Source: Paracentrotus lividus
Taxonomy: Eukaryota; Echinodermata; Echinoidea; Camarodonta; Echinidae
DNA length: 64,000 nucleotides
Assembly: GCA_940671915.1 (NCBI GenBank)
Contig: CALNVZ010000174.1
Span: 18,627,054 to 18,691,053 of the forward strand
Direction of reading: 5' to 3'
In this document: piece after piece, positions 34,965 to 45,956 of the stretch
Position numbering within the stretch: the stretch's first letter is position 1
Layout: the number at the start of each line of letters is the position of its first letter
Program-made: the position numbers and the translations under genes
Notes under the pieces: generated by a model
What the model was told of the DNA's origin: nothing
What the model saw: the letters and a program-made list of their open reading frames with translations, nothing else
Database searches by the model: none

Positions 34965-36737
34965 GGCTTATGCTAAAGTGTAGCGTTGTGGCGCGGCGCG
35001 GCGCGCTGAAAAATAGAAATAATCGACGAAAAAAAAATAAGGTGTCTTGAAAGCGTCCTACAAAAAAGGAAAAGATTCTGAATCGATTTTTGTGAAATTT
35101 TAGGAAATGAGCCCAAGTCATGGGCGGATTCAAATTCTCCCAAGACAAAAGAATTTAGGAGCTGGCATTGTGTGAGTACAAAGGCCGGCCCCTGATTCTG
35201 TGGACCAGGACCAGGACCAGGACCAGGACCAGGAATTTCATTGAAATTCGCAATTAAAACAATGTGAACGTGACGGGACCAGGAGTGGACCAGGACTAGC
35301 CCATCACGATTTCTGGTTGCTGGCTATTATGTGAGTACTATAAGGCCGGCCCCTGATTCTGTTGGACCAGGACGCAGGACCAGGAATTTCAATTGAAATC
35401 CGCAATTATAACCATGTGAACGTGGACCAGGACCAGGAGTGGGACCAGGACTAGCCCATCGCGATTTGCTGATTTGCTGCGCGATAGCCGTAAACAAGCA
35501 TCGACGCAAAATTTTACATATGAATTTGGTGACCTCCCGAATTTCTTCACACCTAATTTGAACGCTTTGAATCAGCCCGGATAGCTGTGCGCATACACAG
35601 AACGACTAACGCTACAAATGTCCGGTCAGCTGTGCGGTTGAATCTGATTGGCCGGCCGGGATCCACGCATAGGTTAGCGACTGTCTATTTAGAGGCAAGG
35701 GGGTGACTACGGCGTTTGGGCTTAGTGGGAGGGACACGTACAGCGATTTATTGAGACCGTTTATTTATTTTTCAGCAGACATTATTTCTTGTCATTTTCT
35801 GGTCAAGGAAAATCTCATCGCTACCTTGACTGCGTGATTATTTACGAAAAATAGTATACAATGTCGCTCTTTTCCTTTCTTTTTCTAATTCAAATGCTCG
35901 ATACCGCAGGTGAATTCCACAGAATTAAAAAAACCCTTGATTTCCCCTGAGCAAGAAATGGTACGACCGTAGCCGGGGCCTGGCTCGCATAAGCCAAGTT
36001 CCCCAAATCAGACGATAGGCATCAATTGGTTTGATCTTTTGAGTAAAGAATGACGGTGCTTTTTTTTCATTCCAATAAGAAATAATTTATATATCAACAT
36101 TTTCAGAATGAGGCTGAGTAACTTAAATCTTTTTCCGTTGGTGAAAAATAGCCCACTCCCGGCAAGAAACTTACTGATAAAATGCCGGAAGGCATCAGTC
36201 AAAAAGTTCAATACCAATAGAACTTTGACAAAATTGAATGAAATTCAAAAAAAAAATGACGGTACGCTGAAAGAGCAAAAAATCGTGATTTTATATCACC
36301 ATAAGAAGAAGAGTTACATTTCTAATACTTTTCCGTTGGTGAACTAGGCCCATCGGGTCAAAAGATATGGTTGAAACAAGGGAAAATTGTAACCGTTTTG
36401 CAGCTTTTTATAGGCGGCGCGCATTGTGTTAGAAGGGGCTGACGACTTTAAGTGTTAGGGTAAAATCCATATGCATCGTTTTTGGAACTAATTTAGTCAC
36501 ACAAAATTTTTGACACATCACACACACACTGCACAACTAACTGCCCACACAAGGGCTTATGCTAAAGTCTCGAGTCCGAAAAATGATAATAATTTCCAAA
36601 AATTTCACAAAAATCGAATCCAGAATCTTTTCCTTTTTTCGTAGGAAAAGCTTTGAGAACCTTGTTTTTTTTTCGTCGATTATTTCCATTTTTTAACGCG
36701 CCGCGCCGCGCCACAACGCAACACTTTAGCATAAGCC
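34965..36737. mobile_element. 1.8-kb transposon with GCGC-rich TIRs and 8-bp target duplication
   Basis: The termini are GGCTTATGCTAAAGTGT and its complement, flanked by the identical 8-mer ATTTAATG (34957-34964 and 36738-36745). Inverted repeats run about 150 bp and include GCGTTGTGGCGCGGCG, an AATAATCGACGAAAAAA block and GGAAAAGATTCTG. The interior holds a 158-bp tandem duplication, a TTCCGTTGGTGAA motif at two places (about 36132 and 36330) and no transposase frame. An 8-bp duplication fits hAT, P or Merlin-type transposition, but the ends do not clearly match any of them, so the family is left open. Confidence 0.85.
35161..35475. repeat. 158-bp tandem duplication with (GGACCA)n
   Basis: Two units starting GCTGGC (35161 and 35319). 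Each carries GTGAGTAC, GGCCGGCCCCTGATTCTG, a GGACCA hexamer array, GGAATTTCA and GGACTAGCCCATC. The hexamer number differs between units. Confidence 0.88.
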
Positions 36738-36983
36738 ATTTAATGTGTTACAATTACCCCGTGTTGTGGGGCAAATTTAATACTTGACCTCTTGTTTTGA
36801 AATGATAATGGCTTCAAAATAAATTGTTTTACTTATCCCAAACCTATTCATATGTTGAGCTAAGATATGGATATTTCGTTTTATTTAGCTTTAAGCAAGT
36901 ATTTAGTTATAATAAAGTTGATAAGTCAATTTTAAAGAAAAGTGATACAATTTTCCCCGGTCTCCCTATACTGTTATTTGTAA

Positions 36984-37000
36984 CCCCCCCCCCCCCATGA

Positions 37001-37031
<31 letters not shown>

Positions 37032-37059
37032 TAAAAATAAATAAAAATAAATAAATAGA

Positions 37060-37098
<39 letters not shown>

Positions 37099-37103
37099 AA
37101 TAA
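36984..37103. repeat. C run and (AAAT)n microsatellite
   Basis: Thirteen C at 36984-36996, then about 24 AAAT units. Confidence 0.92.
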
Positions 37104-37525
37104 AAATCTGCAATTAACAGAACAGGTCTGTTTTAAAAATAAAAAAAAGAAAGGGAAAAATGTGTTTTATTACAGGAAATTAGGAAATTTGTAAATTTTT
37201 ATACTCAATTTTCTGTAATTTTACTCTAAATTGTGTTATTGTGTTGTAAGATTACAAGTGTTCTGGAAGCTCTGCTGCAGAAGTTTTTCTGTTTTTTAAA
37301 GTGAGCAAAATACAGAATTTTTCTGCAATTTAACAGAACAGGTCTGTTTTAAAAAAGGAAAAGGGTCTTTTATTACAGGAAATTTGTAAAATTTCATACC
37401 CCATATAACAATTTTCTGTAATTTTACAGCAAATTGTGCAGTAAGATTACAAGTGTTCTTGAAGCCCTGCTGCAAGAACTTTTCTGGGTTTTTTTCTTCT
37501 TTTTTTTTTTTTTTTTTAGAATTTT
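37104..37525. repeat. Tandem duplication, about 215-bp unit
   Basis: Two diverged units each hold CTGCAATT, AACAGAACAGGTCTGTTTT, TTTATTACAGGAAATT, AATTTTCTGTAATTTTAC, AAGATTACAAGTGTTCT and CTGCTGCA. The second ends at TTCTAACAGTGTA, which resembles the ends of nearby MITEs. Confidence 0.8.
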
Positions 37526-37536
37526 TCTAACAGTGT

Positions 37537-37564
37537 ACTATTACTTTTACTACTACTACTACTT

Positions 37565-37609
<45 letters not shown>

Positions 37610-37610
37610 G

Positions 37611-37686
<76 letters not shown>

Positions 37687-37708
37687 GCTGCTACTACTTC
37701 TACTACTA
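37537..37708. repeat. (ACT)n trinucleotide array
   Basis: About 170 bp of ACT units with rare TTCT and GCT variants. Confidence 0.93.
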
Positions 37709-37732
37709 ATACTAATACTGTGTGTTGCTAAA

Positions 37733-37775
37733 CTTCGAGTTTCGAGTTCGAGTATCGAGTTTCGAGTTTCGAATT
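37733..37775. repeat. (TTTCGAG)n short tandem repeat
   Basis: Five to six imperfect copies of TTTCGAG/TTCGAG. Confidence 0.8.
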
Positions 37776-40700
37776 TATTACTAAAATAACATAGACACTT
37801 TTCTTGCGCTATCGGCCCGAAAGTTAGATTTCGATAATTATTTCTGAATATATAAAATTTTTATGGTTTTCTTTCAAATAACAATACCGGAATATAGGTC
37901 TTCACAGTCCGAAACAAAGGCGGGTGCACAAGTTTCGTTGGAACAGGGTCATCGATTCACGGTAAATAGTTATTCTGGTCGGCAAATCTGATTATCTGGA
38001 GTGGTGCAACATGATATTGATTTCGACTTTCCGCTTTAAAATACGTTAAAATAATCGGAGTGTCAAGTTAAATGATTTGATGAACTGCAAGGGCCATAGC
38101 TATTTCTTCTATTATGTGCTTTTTATCCAAATAATTTTCATATTGTGCTGAAAAGGTGTAACTCAAAGTGTTGGCCTAAACGCCAAAATTTCGAGTTACA
38201 AATTTTCTGCACGATATGAAAATGAATCAGGTGTTATCATAATTATCAAAGATTATAGGATATTAAAAGTGGTTTCATTTTCTTTTTCAAACCAATGTAA
38301 ATATTGCAAATTATAAAGCCTTTCTAATTTTTACATTTAACTAAGAATAAATATCTTTACTCTCATTAATTGGATTTTTATCGTACTGAATAGTAATGTC
38401 TGTGTTTGTTGCGAATGAACGCCTACGTGAAACCACTGGCTATCGTATTAGCTTCGACTTCTTCACACTGTGGTTAGGCATATGAACTCGACTCTGTAAT
38501 AGCCTGCAAAATTATTCCAAATCAAGGTGAATTATAAACTAATATGAAAGGGAAATTTTGTTCTTAAACAAACTTGTTTACACAGTACCAGCCAGAAAAA
38601 AATGTATTACTAGTCTATTTCTTCTAGGAATGTTTTCCTCGATAGCCTTCTTTTACTTATTTGTATGTATCAAATTTCTTCTTCAATAAATCTAGTTTCA
38701 TTCCCCCCCCCCCCCACTTTTCTTAAGTATTTTTATTTTCTTAATAACTTGATTTCTTCTCTTCTTTACACATATATATATTTTAAATTGTGCCCTTGTG
38801 TGTCCTTTACCATTGTTTATCTCTCTTGCTTTCTATCCATCTCCTTTCTCCATCCATAAATACTAAAAATAAATCATGATGAGGTATGCAGTTATTTAAC
38901 GGTATATAAATTATTATCTTCCAATGTATCGTATATTACCCATATTGTCTTTTTCTTTGCCGTACCTTCAACTTTTTAGTACCTCATGGATCATATCGCT
39001 CCTCACTTCTTTTTTCGTTGTCTCCTCCTTTCATCATCCCCTTTCAACACTCGTACCTTTTATATTTAGCGCCAGTTTTTTTTTTTTTTTTTTTAGAGCA
39101 AGAAAGATGTTATATCTGTGTGGAAGAGATTAGTTATTACCACCCTTCTGGCTGTTACAGGGTAGACTGTAATGTGTAATTGATCACGCACTGGTGGTTC
39201 TGCACACACATCTTTGAATGCTCTCGCCTGAGAAATGATGGATTCCGCATCTCTCAACGAAAGATGGCTTTTCTTGTTTCCACTTTTAAGAGGAATATCC
39301 CTCGTGGAATCATGATGGACAAGTTGGTGAAACAGAATCTTCTAATGACTCCCTTGATGTGATCAGAGAAACGACTTTCTTGTTACCTGCCTACATGCAC
39401 GGGATAGTTAGCCGCAAATCGGACTCTATTTTCTGCTGAAGAGGTTGATTGCATTTGAAATGACTGGACAAAATAATGTTTGATAAGAGTGTATAATCAG
39501 AATAACGGCAAAAATTATAGGAAGTCGATGAACTCAGAATTTGAGGTTTGGTTGTATTTATAAATATAATTCTTCTTCCTGAAATAGTATCACAGAGGAG
39601 CATTGCTTATTTTCCCTTCGTAGTATAAGCGTAAATGGTATAACTTGGCTTTTAGGCGATCAAATATAATTTTAAAATCTAAGGCGATTCCTGTAAGACT
39701 GTTTAGACTTTGCAATTATACGATTATAGCATAAGCTGAAAGGGTGATTTTTATTTATTTTTTATTTTTTATTTTTTTAAGATCTTAAACGAACTTAAGG
39801 CGGGAAATGGGTTCACTCTGTCAGTTGGACATCTGAATCCATGGTCATAAATAGCAAAAATGATTTACTAGTCGATTCGGAGTGAAAGCTCCGTCACTCT
39901 AACTGACGAGTGGGTACAGTCACCCAAAATTAGATAGTACTCCGCAATGAATATTAGATTATTATTAACAATGAACATAAAATAAAAAACATGAAATCAA
40001 TGTCAAATAATATCTCGAACGTTGGATAAGGCAAGCAGCTAAAGTTTATTACCATCAGTATGATAATAATAATCTTTATACAGGTTGTATTAACATGCTT
40101 TAAGCATAAATTGGTAGTTAATTTCATGGTCTCGTGATCATATTTTCTGAGGTGTGAAATTATTGGCGGGAGAGATTAATTAAAATCCTTGACAGTTTTG
40201 CAGAATGATTATTTTCCAAAATTATTCTCACTTGGCTGATTTCCAACAACATTGGATGAATGAGTCTAAGTCGATATTTTGACTTCCAGTGTAATTATAC
40301 TGGTAAGAGCTTAATCTCATTTTTATGCAAGAAATTTTCAAATTAAAAGTGATCAATATCCTTTCCATTTACAAAAATAACAAGAAAAAAAAAATTGCGA
40401 ACAAATAGAGATAAATCTCATAAACAACAGTTACAATAAAATTATGTTTCATTGATTTCAAAGAAGAATACAAAAAGAAAATAATGATTGTATAATTGGT
40501 ACACTCAATGAATAACCAACAATTATAAAACGTAAAAATATCTTCAATATTATGAACCTTATGTATAAATGTTACCTTGATGCTGTTTAAATTTTCAAAC
40601 TGATGTGAAATTGCTTTGGTATGAAATGTTAATTCCTTGCATACTATTTCATTATAATTCTTTAAATGTATATTTCATCGAGTTAAGGCTATCATATTGA

Positions 40701-41076
40701 GTGCTATTGGTTGGTTTTGACAGACGTTTATCAATTAAATATTATATGGGAAAGACGTGAATGTATTTATTTATTTATTTTTAATTTATTAATTTATTTA
40801 TTTATTTATTTATTTATTTTAATATTTTTCAATGTTTTCCCCCATTTATTTTATAATATTTTTTTTTTTTTTTTTTTGGGGGGGAGGGGATTTTTTTTTT
40901 TTTTTTTTAAATAGATATAACATATGCTATCCCCTTTACCCTAACCCTACCCCTTCTTGTAAGTTAGAACATATCCCTCCTCGTATCCCTGAACCTAAAT
41001 TTACTAAATAAACCCGAAAGAGACAACCCCCCAAAAAATAATGAACACAAAGCTAGAACAAGACCTATTACTCATT

Positions 41077-41125
<49 letters not shown>

Positions 41126-41378
41126 GTCAAGCAGTGTCATTTTGCGCTGATCCAGCGTTATATGCATATGAAAGTAAAATTAAATACCTTTTTAAAACAC
41201 TGACGATCCTAGTAAGGTGATGATCATTCTTAAAGAAAAGAAAAAAAATAGCGTGGCGAAAATAATTTAGCTCACCGCTTGGCCAACTCCTGATCACTTT
41301 TTTTGTTTGCCAATCAATACCGTGAGATGGCGCTAGCATTAATTGAAATATGAAAACTTTGGGTTAGGGAGACAGGTC
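37776..41378. other. AT-rich non-coding stretch with homopolymers
   Basis: Contains a C run (about 38703-38716), T runs (about 39070-39095, 40859-40908 and 41079-41120) and (TTTA)n at about 40761-40820. No exon, RNA gene or element was recognised. Confidence 0.6.
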
Positions 41379-41764
41379 ATGGTGGTATCTCACTTCGCGG
41401 AGACGGGTTTGAGACGGATTTGGGACTACTTTGAAAAGATTTTGAGACGGTTTCGAAACATCTCGCGGAGACATCTCTCTAAGATATCTCCTGAGTCCCC
41501 GCGACGTTTCATGAGTCTCAGGAATCTCAAAACCGTCTCAAAGTAGTCCCAAATCCGTCTCAGAGACGTCTCCGCGACGGAAAAAGTATCGTCTTCGCGA
41601 CGAAAAAAAAAGGATCGGAGATGTCTCTGCGACGAAAAAAAAAGGTTCGGAGACGTCTCCGCGACGGAAGAAGTATCAGAGACGTCTCCGCAACAAGTTT
41701 CAAAAGTCTCAAATTAGTAACCAATCCGTCTCAAAGCCGTCTCCGCGAAGTGAGATACCACCAT
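41379..41764. mobile_element. MITE with GAGACGTCTC palindromes
   Basis: A 386-bp element with inverted ends ATGGTGGTATCTCACTTCGC and its complement ending at 41764. The arms continue through GGAGACGG, TTGAGACGGATT and a GACTACTTTGA block. The right half has about four diverged units of about 33-37 bp, each with a GAGACGTCTC-like palindrome, CGCGACG and an A run. No coding content, and the target duplication is unclear. Confidence 0.8.
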
Positions 41765-43710
41765 TAGAGTCCGATAACCAACTTAATGGTACAAAGAACA
41801 TTCTGAAATGTCACATAAATAAGATAAAAGATATTCGATTGTATAAATTAGGCCTATAAAGGAATGTTCTATTGAATAATCCTATACCCTCTCTTGAGTG
41901 ATGTTTCACCCTTTTATCTTATCTTATTTTTTTTTTTTTATTATTTATGTATTTATTATAGAATCAAAAACAAATTTCAACCTATACAAATGATCAGAAT
42001 TATTGAAAAACAAACACAAAAAATTATGATGGTGCATATTGCTCTCGCCAGGGCAATTTTTTTTTTTCAGCATTTAGCAAGTGACTCTCCTGTGCGCCAT
42101 ATTATACTTTACAAAATTATTACACTTGTTGGTTGTGTGTGTTGTGGAGGGGGGGGGGGGGGGTAGCTTAATAATTCAATGTTACAACCTGAGAGATGTC
42201 CGTTTACAGAATGGGAAGTGGGTACATTTTTGTGGGAGACAAAATAACGTTCAATACTTGGGGATGGGGACGCACTGATAATTAGGAATCAAGGATGGTA
42301 ATGATCGTAATGATGATAATGAAATTGATGCTTTGATAATTGATAATTATTGAAATTAAAGATTTACATTTAAAAATATTTTAGTGTCATAATTTGCCAA
42401 CATTTCTTTTTACGGTTTTAATTGAGGAATATTGTATTTCAGAACGTTAAGCGAATTAAAAAAAAATCATATACTACTAGTACTAGTATTTTACTTTCCT
42501 ACAAAATTACTTAGTGACATATGCCGTCAGACAACAAGGAGGGCAGGCTTCACATTGTACATTTCTGTTAAGGCGATCTCGTGAGCGCACTCCATCGATC
42601 CGTGTGTTAAAAATAACATTTGATAAAATCATTAAAAGGAAGAGATTATAATTAAATTTTTCAAACTTAGGTTTTACTAAGTCAGGGGCCTATATTTGTC
42701 TTAATTTTGTGAAATATGAAGGGAGGTTTTTTTTTGTTTTTTTTTTTTTTGAAGGGGCTGCAGTAAGACAATACACTTACATGTATATTGCCTTAAACCA
42801 GCAGCACTTTGGGAGTACCTTGAGCAACTAATAAATTTGTGCCAAAACGCCTTTGGGACCAACTTCTGGTCTCTAAATGGGATCATCTAGACCATTGATG
42901 ATCTCTTTAAATGTACAATTTAAAAAAAAAATGTGTCTAAATACCTATCACTGAATTTATGTGATTATCGCCATGGTTACCATTTAATTTGAAGAATAAT
43001 ATGTGCAACTGAGAACTTAATCGTCGTGGTTATAATTTAACTTACACACAATAATCCTGATATCCGACGTAAATCTTCTACAATTCGATAGGGCCTAATA
43101 TATTTACGGTAATTAAGGCATGAATGAAACGCAAAAGGATATATAACAACACATGCATGTAGCATACGATATAAGTTGAAATGACAGGGGGTTCTATCTC
43201 AAATGGTGAACACATGAAAAGGAAAAAAGAAAGATTCGATGAATGCAATCCATGCTGAATGTCTTTGGGCAGATCATGATTTCTTGAAAATGAGAGATTT
43301 GAAGTTCATCAGGGTCACGTGGTATTATCCCATCTGCCTGACATGAGTCACGGAAACGAACCCGAGAACCATTCGGCATTGCCTAGTCACACCCAGTGAG
43401 ACAGACACTAGGCCGAATAGAAACATTACAGCACATTAAATAGTCAGGACTCTGTTGGTTATGGGTCCGTTTGACTTTGTGACTTGTGTGTGACCCTTTT
43501 AATGTGAGATTGGGCGGTTGAACAGGAAGGTGGCAAATGACTCCCAATAATCACTGATGTCGTGAATACTCCAATTTCTTCTTAAAATTATAAAGGAATT
43601 TACCCATCTCTTTCACCTCCCAAGATTTCGTTTTGGGGTTCTTTGTTATTTTGTCTCCCATTTTGTTTCAGAATTAAATGCTCCAATTTCTTCATACAAT
43701 TACATGTATA
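41765..43710. other. Non-coding stretch, nothing recognised
   Basis: Holds a G run at about 42149-42163 and a T-rich run at about 42727-42750. Open frames are short and unremarkable. Confidence 0.55.
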
Positions 43711-44110
43711 CAGTCTGTGTAAAAAAAAATGGTACAGTCGGAAAAAAATTATTTAGGTGTGAAATATTTTCAGATAATGTGTGTATGTGGTACCAAAATG
43801 AAGCCAAAAGATTTTCCTTGCTGATGTAAAAACAAACTTTCGTAAAACAAAAGTTATGCTAAATTTTGTAAGACGAGGAACAAATCGAAATTGAGCATGG
43901 CCATTATGCGAAACCTATACACAAAGGCATGGGACGACGTGCGAAAAATGGATTTTTCTTGATTGTAGAAAACTAGTCATATTTGAAAAATTGCAGGTGA
44001 AAGTCTGATCTTCCTGCTTTATGAAAATACCAAACAATAGCAGGCTGTGATTAAACTTCATACTATAAAAAAATGTTTTCCACTTGTACCATTTTATTTG
44101 ACACAGACTG
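43711..44110. mobile_element. Tc1/mariner-type MITE, family A copy 2
   Basis: A 400-bp relative of 8741-9204 in the same orientation, flanked by TA (43709-43710 and 44111-44112). It starts CAGTCTGTGT and ends ACACAGACTG. It is shorter because of internal deletions around 43828 and 43903. Confidence 0.87.
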
Positions 44111-45608
44111 TATAGGAGTACCCATCTTTTTCACCTTTTTATTATTTTTTTTTCTATTTTTTTCTTCCCCTTTGTTTCGGAATTGACTGGGTGTGGTAAT
44201 TTACTGCCTTCAAGAATGAAAAGGGACAGGTCTTTCCTTTTACATGCAGAATAAACAAAACTTATCGACAACACCAGGATTATTCATGAAAAATATGATA
44301 CAAAAAGGCTTGTAAAATGCACGCATTTATATTGGAACACTTACAACCTGGGAGGGTATTCAAAACTGGGGGCAAAAGCATCTAAGACATGGAAAATTAT
44401 CCATGATGATGAATTATGTCAAATGGATGGGACTGATAAAATGTACATCATCTATTTCATCAACACACTGATCAATGATGAAAATAATGACTTCTTATAT
44501 TGTGATTCGCTAAATTTTAGTAGACATGGCCTATTTACTCCTAGTAATTGAACAAAAAGGGGAAGAACATTTGCCCTATTTGCTTTTCATTGTAAACTTT
44601 GTCATATTCCTATAATTTCCCATTGACAGTTATATTATGTCTCATGATAGCATACCCACTTAAAAATCCGTAGGATATAGGTTTCAGTGTTATTTGATAA
44701 CCTCTCCCAATAAAAAAGGGAAAACGTTCTTTTAAATGTTTTCCTTCTCAGGTATGAGTTGACACACTCGTATTTCAAGAAGGGGCGTATTTTCGTGTCA
44801 CAATTCGTATTTCCTCTTAAAGCTACAGCAACCATTGGTAACCGTATTTAGGACTGCAAAATTTAGAATTTATATTATTTAGGTTGTAGGCAAAGCACAA
44901 AAACTTATGTTTTTGTTTACTTGCTCACAGTATTATTGGAAATTAGTTTCCAAGTACTTTATGAATTCAAAACACAGGACGGATATAGGACTGGTGGTTT
45001 TATTCTTCTTTTCCAATGCTTGAAATCAGCAAAGCATATTTTGGATTAACTTAAGTGGTCTATTTAAAGCCATATGATTATTATCAGACGATAAACATTA
45101 GCCGTGTTAAGAACGACGCATTGTCCAAGAATGTGTCACAAAAGTCATATGCCCTCTCAATAACATCATGTTTGTATGGACTATAAAACTGCTTTCGATG
45201 GGTCTAAATGATTTATCGGAATGGGAGGGGGTCATTGGAAGGAGTCAACGTTTAATATGAAATATAGTAAAACAAATCAAAACAATAACAAGACTTCGTT
45301 CGAAAGTTAACCGGGCGAGGACACGCGAGTAACATACCCTGGTCTATCGTGTCGGCCGAGATGAAGATAGAGAAAGGGGACACGATAACAGGGAAGCAAA
45401 ACAATTCAATCTCCAAATTGTCACGTTCTGTCCTCATAAAACATCTTTTACAACCTGCTTTTTCAGCCTCCTTCAGTGTCTCAAGCAGAGCTGATCAAAA
45501 TATATGTTGGTTGACGAACTAAATTTATATCACCACTTCACAGTTAGGTCTGAAAAGAGACCCAAATTGAAGATAAAATGAAGAGTGTCTGCTCCGAAAG
45601 AATGATCA
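44111..45608. other. Non-coding stretch, nothing recognised
   Basis: Short open frames only. No repeat family, exon or RNA gene seen. Confidence 0.55.
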
Positions 45609-45956
45609 GGTGTCGCGGGCGAAAACGTCCGGTCAGGAGAATCCGCCCGCCATGCATAATTTAACGTGGGAAGCAATGGCGTTCACTGTACAAAACCAAG
45701 CACCCTTCAACCCCAACCCCTTTCTGACTCCCTATCTGATCATTACATGATTAATTAAGACAAATTTTGATTGATTATAATCCGTTAGGAATGTATGCAA
45801 CATTTATATCATTGATTTATGCGTGGGCTTCTTTCTCAAAGCTGAAAGCATCTCACCAATCTCATTCCGAGCATGGAGCTAGCTACGTTTATATATACAC
45901 GTAAAGTTCGCATGACGGACGGATTCGCCGGGCCGAACGTTTTCGCCTCCGACACC
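45609..45956. mobile_element. Inverted-repeat element, about 350 bp
   Basis: The left arm, GGTGTCGCGGGCGAAAACGT and onward, pairs with the right arm ending at 45956 (complement GGTGTCGGAGGCGAAAACGT). Similarity continues inward for about 65 bp through GAATCCGCCCG and CATGC. No target duplication is visible, so it may be a MITE or a simple inverted duplication. Confidence 0.6.
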
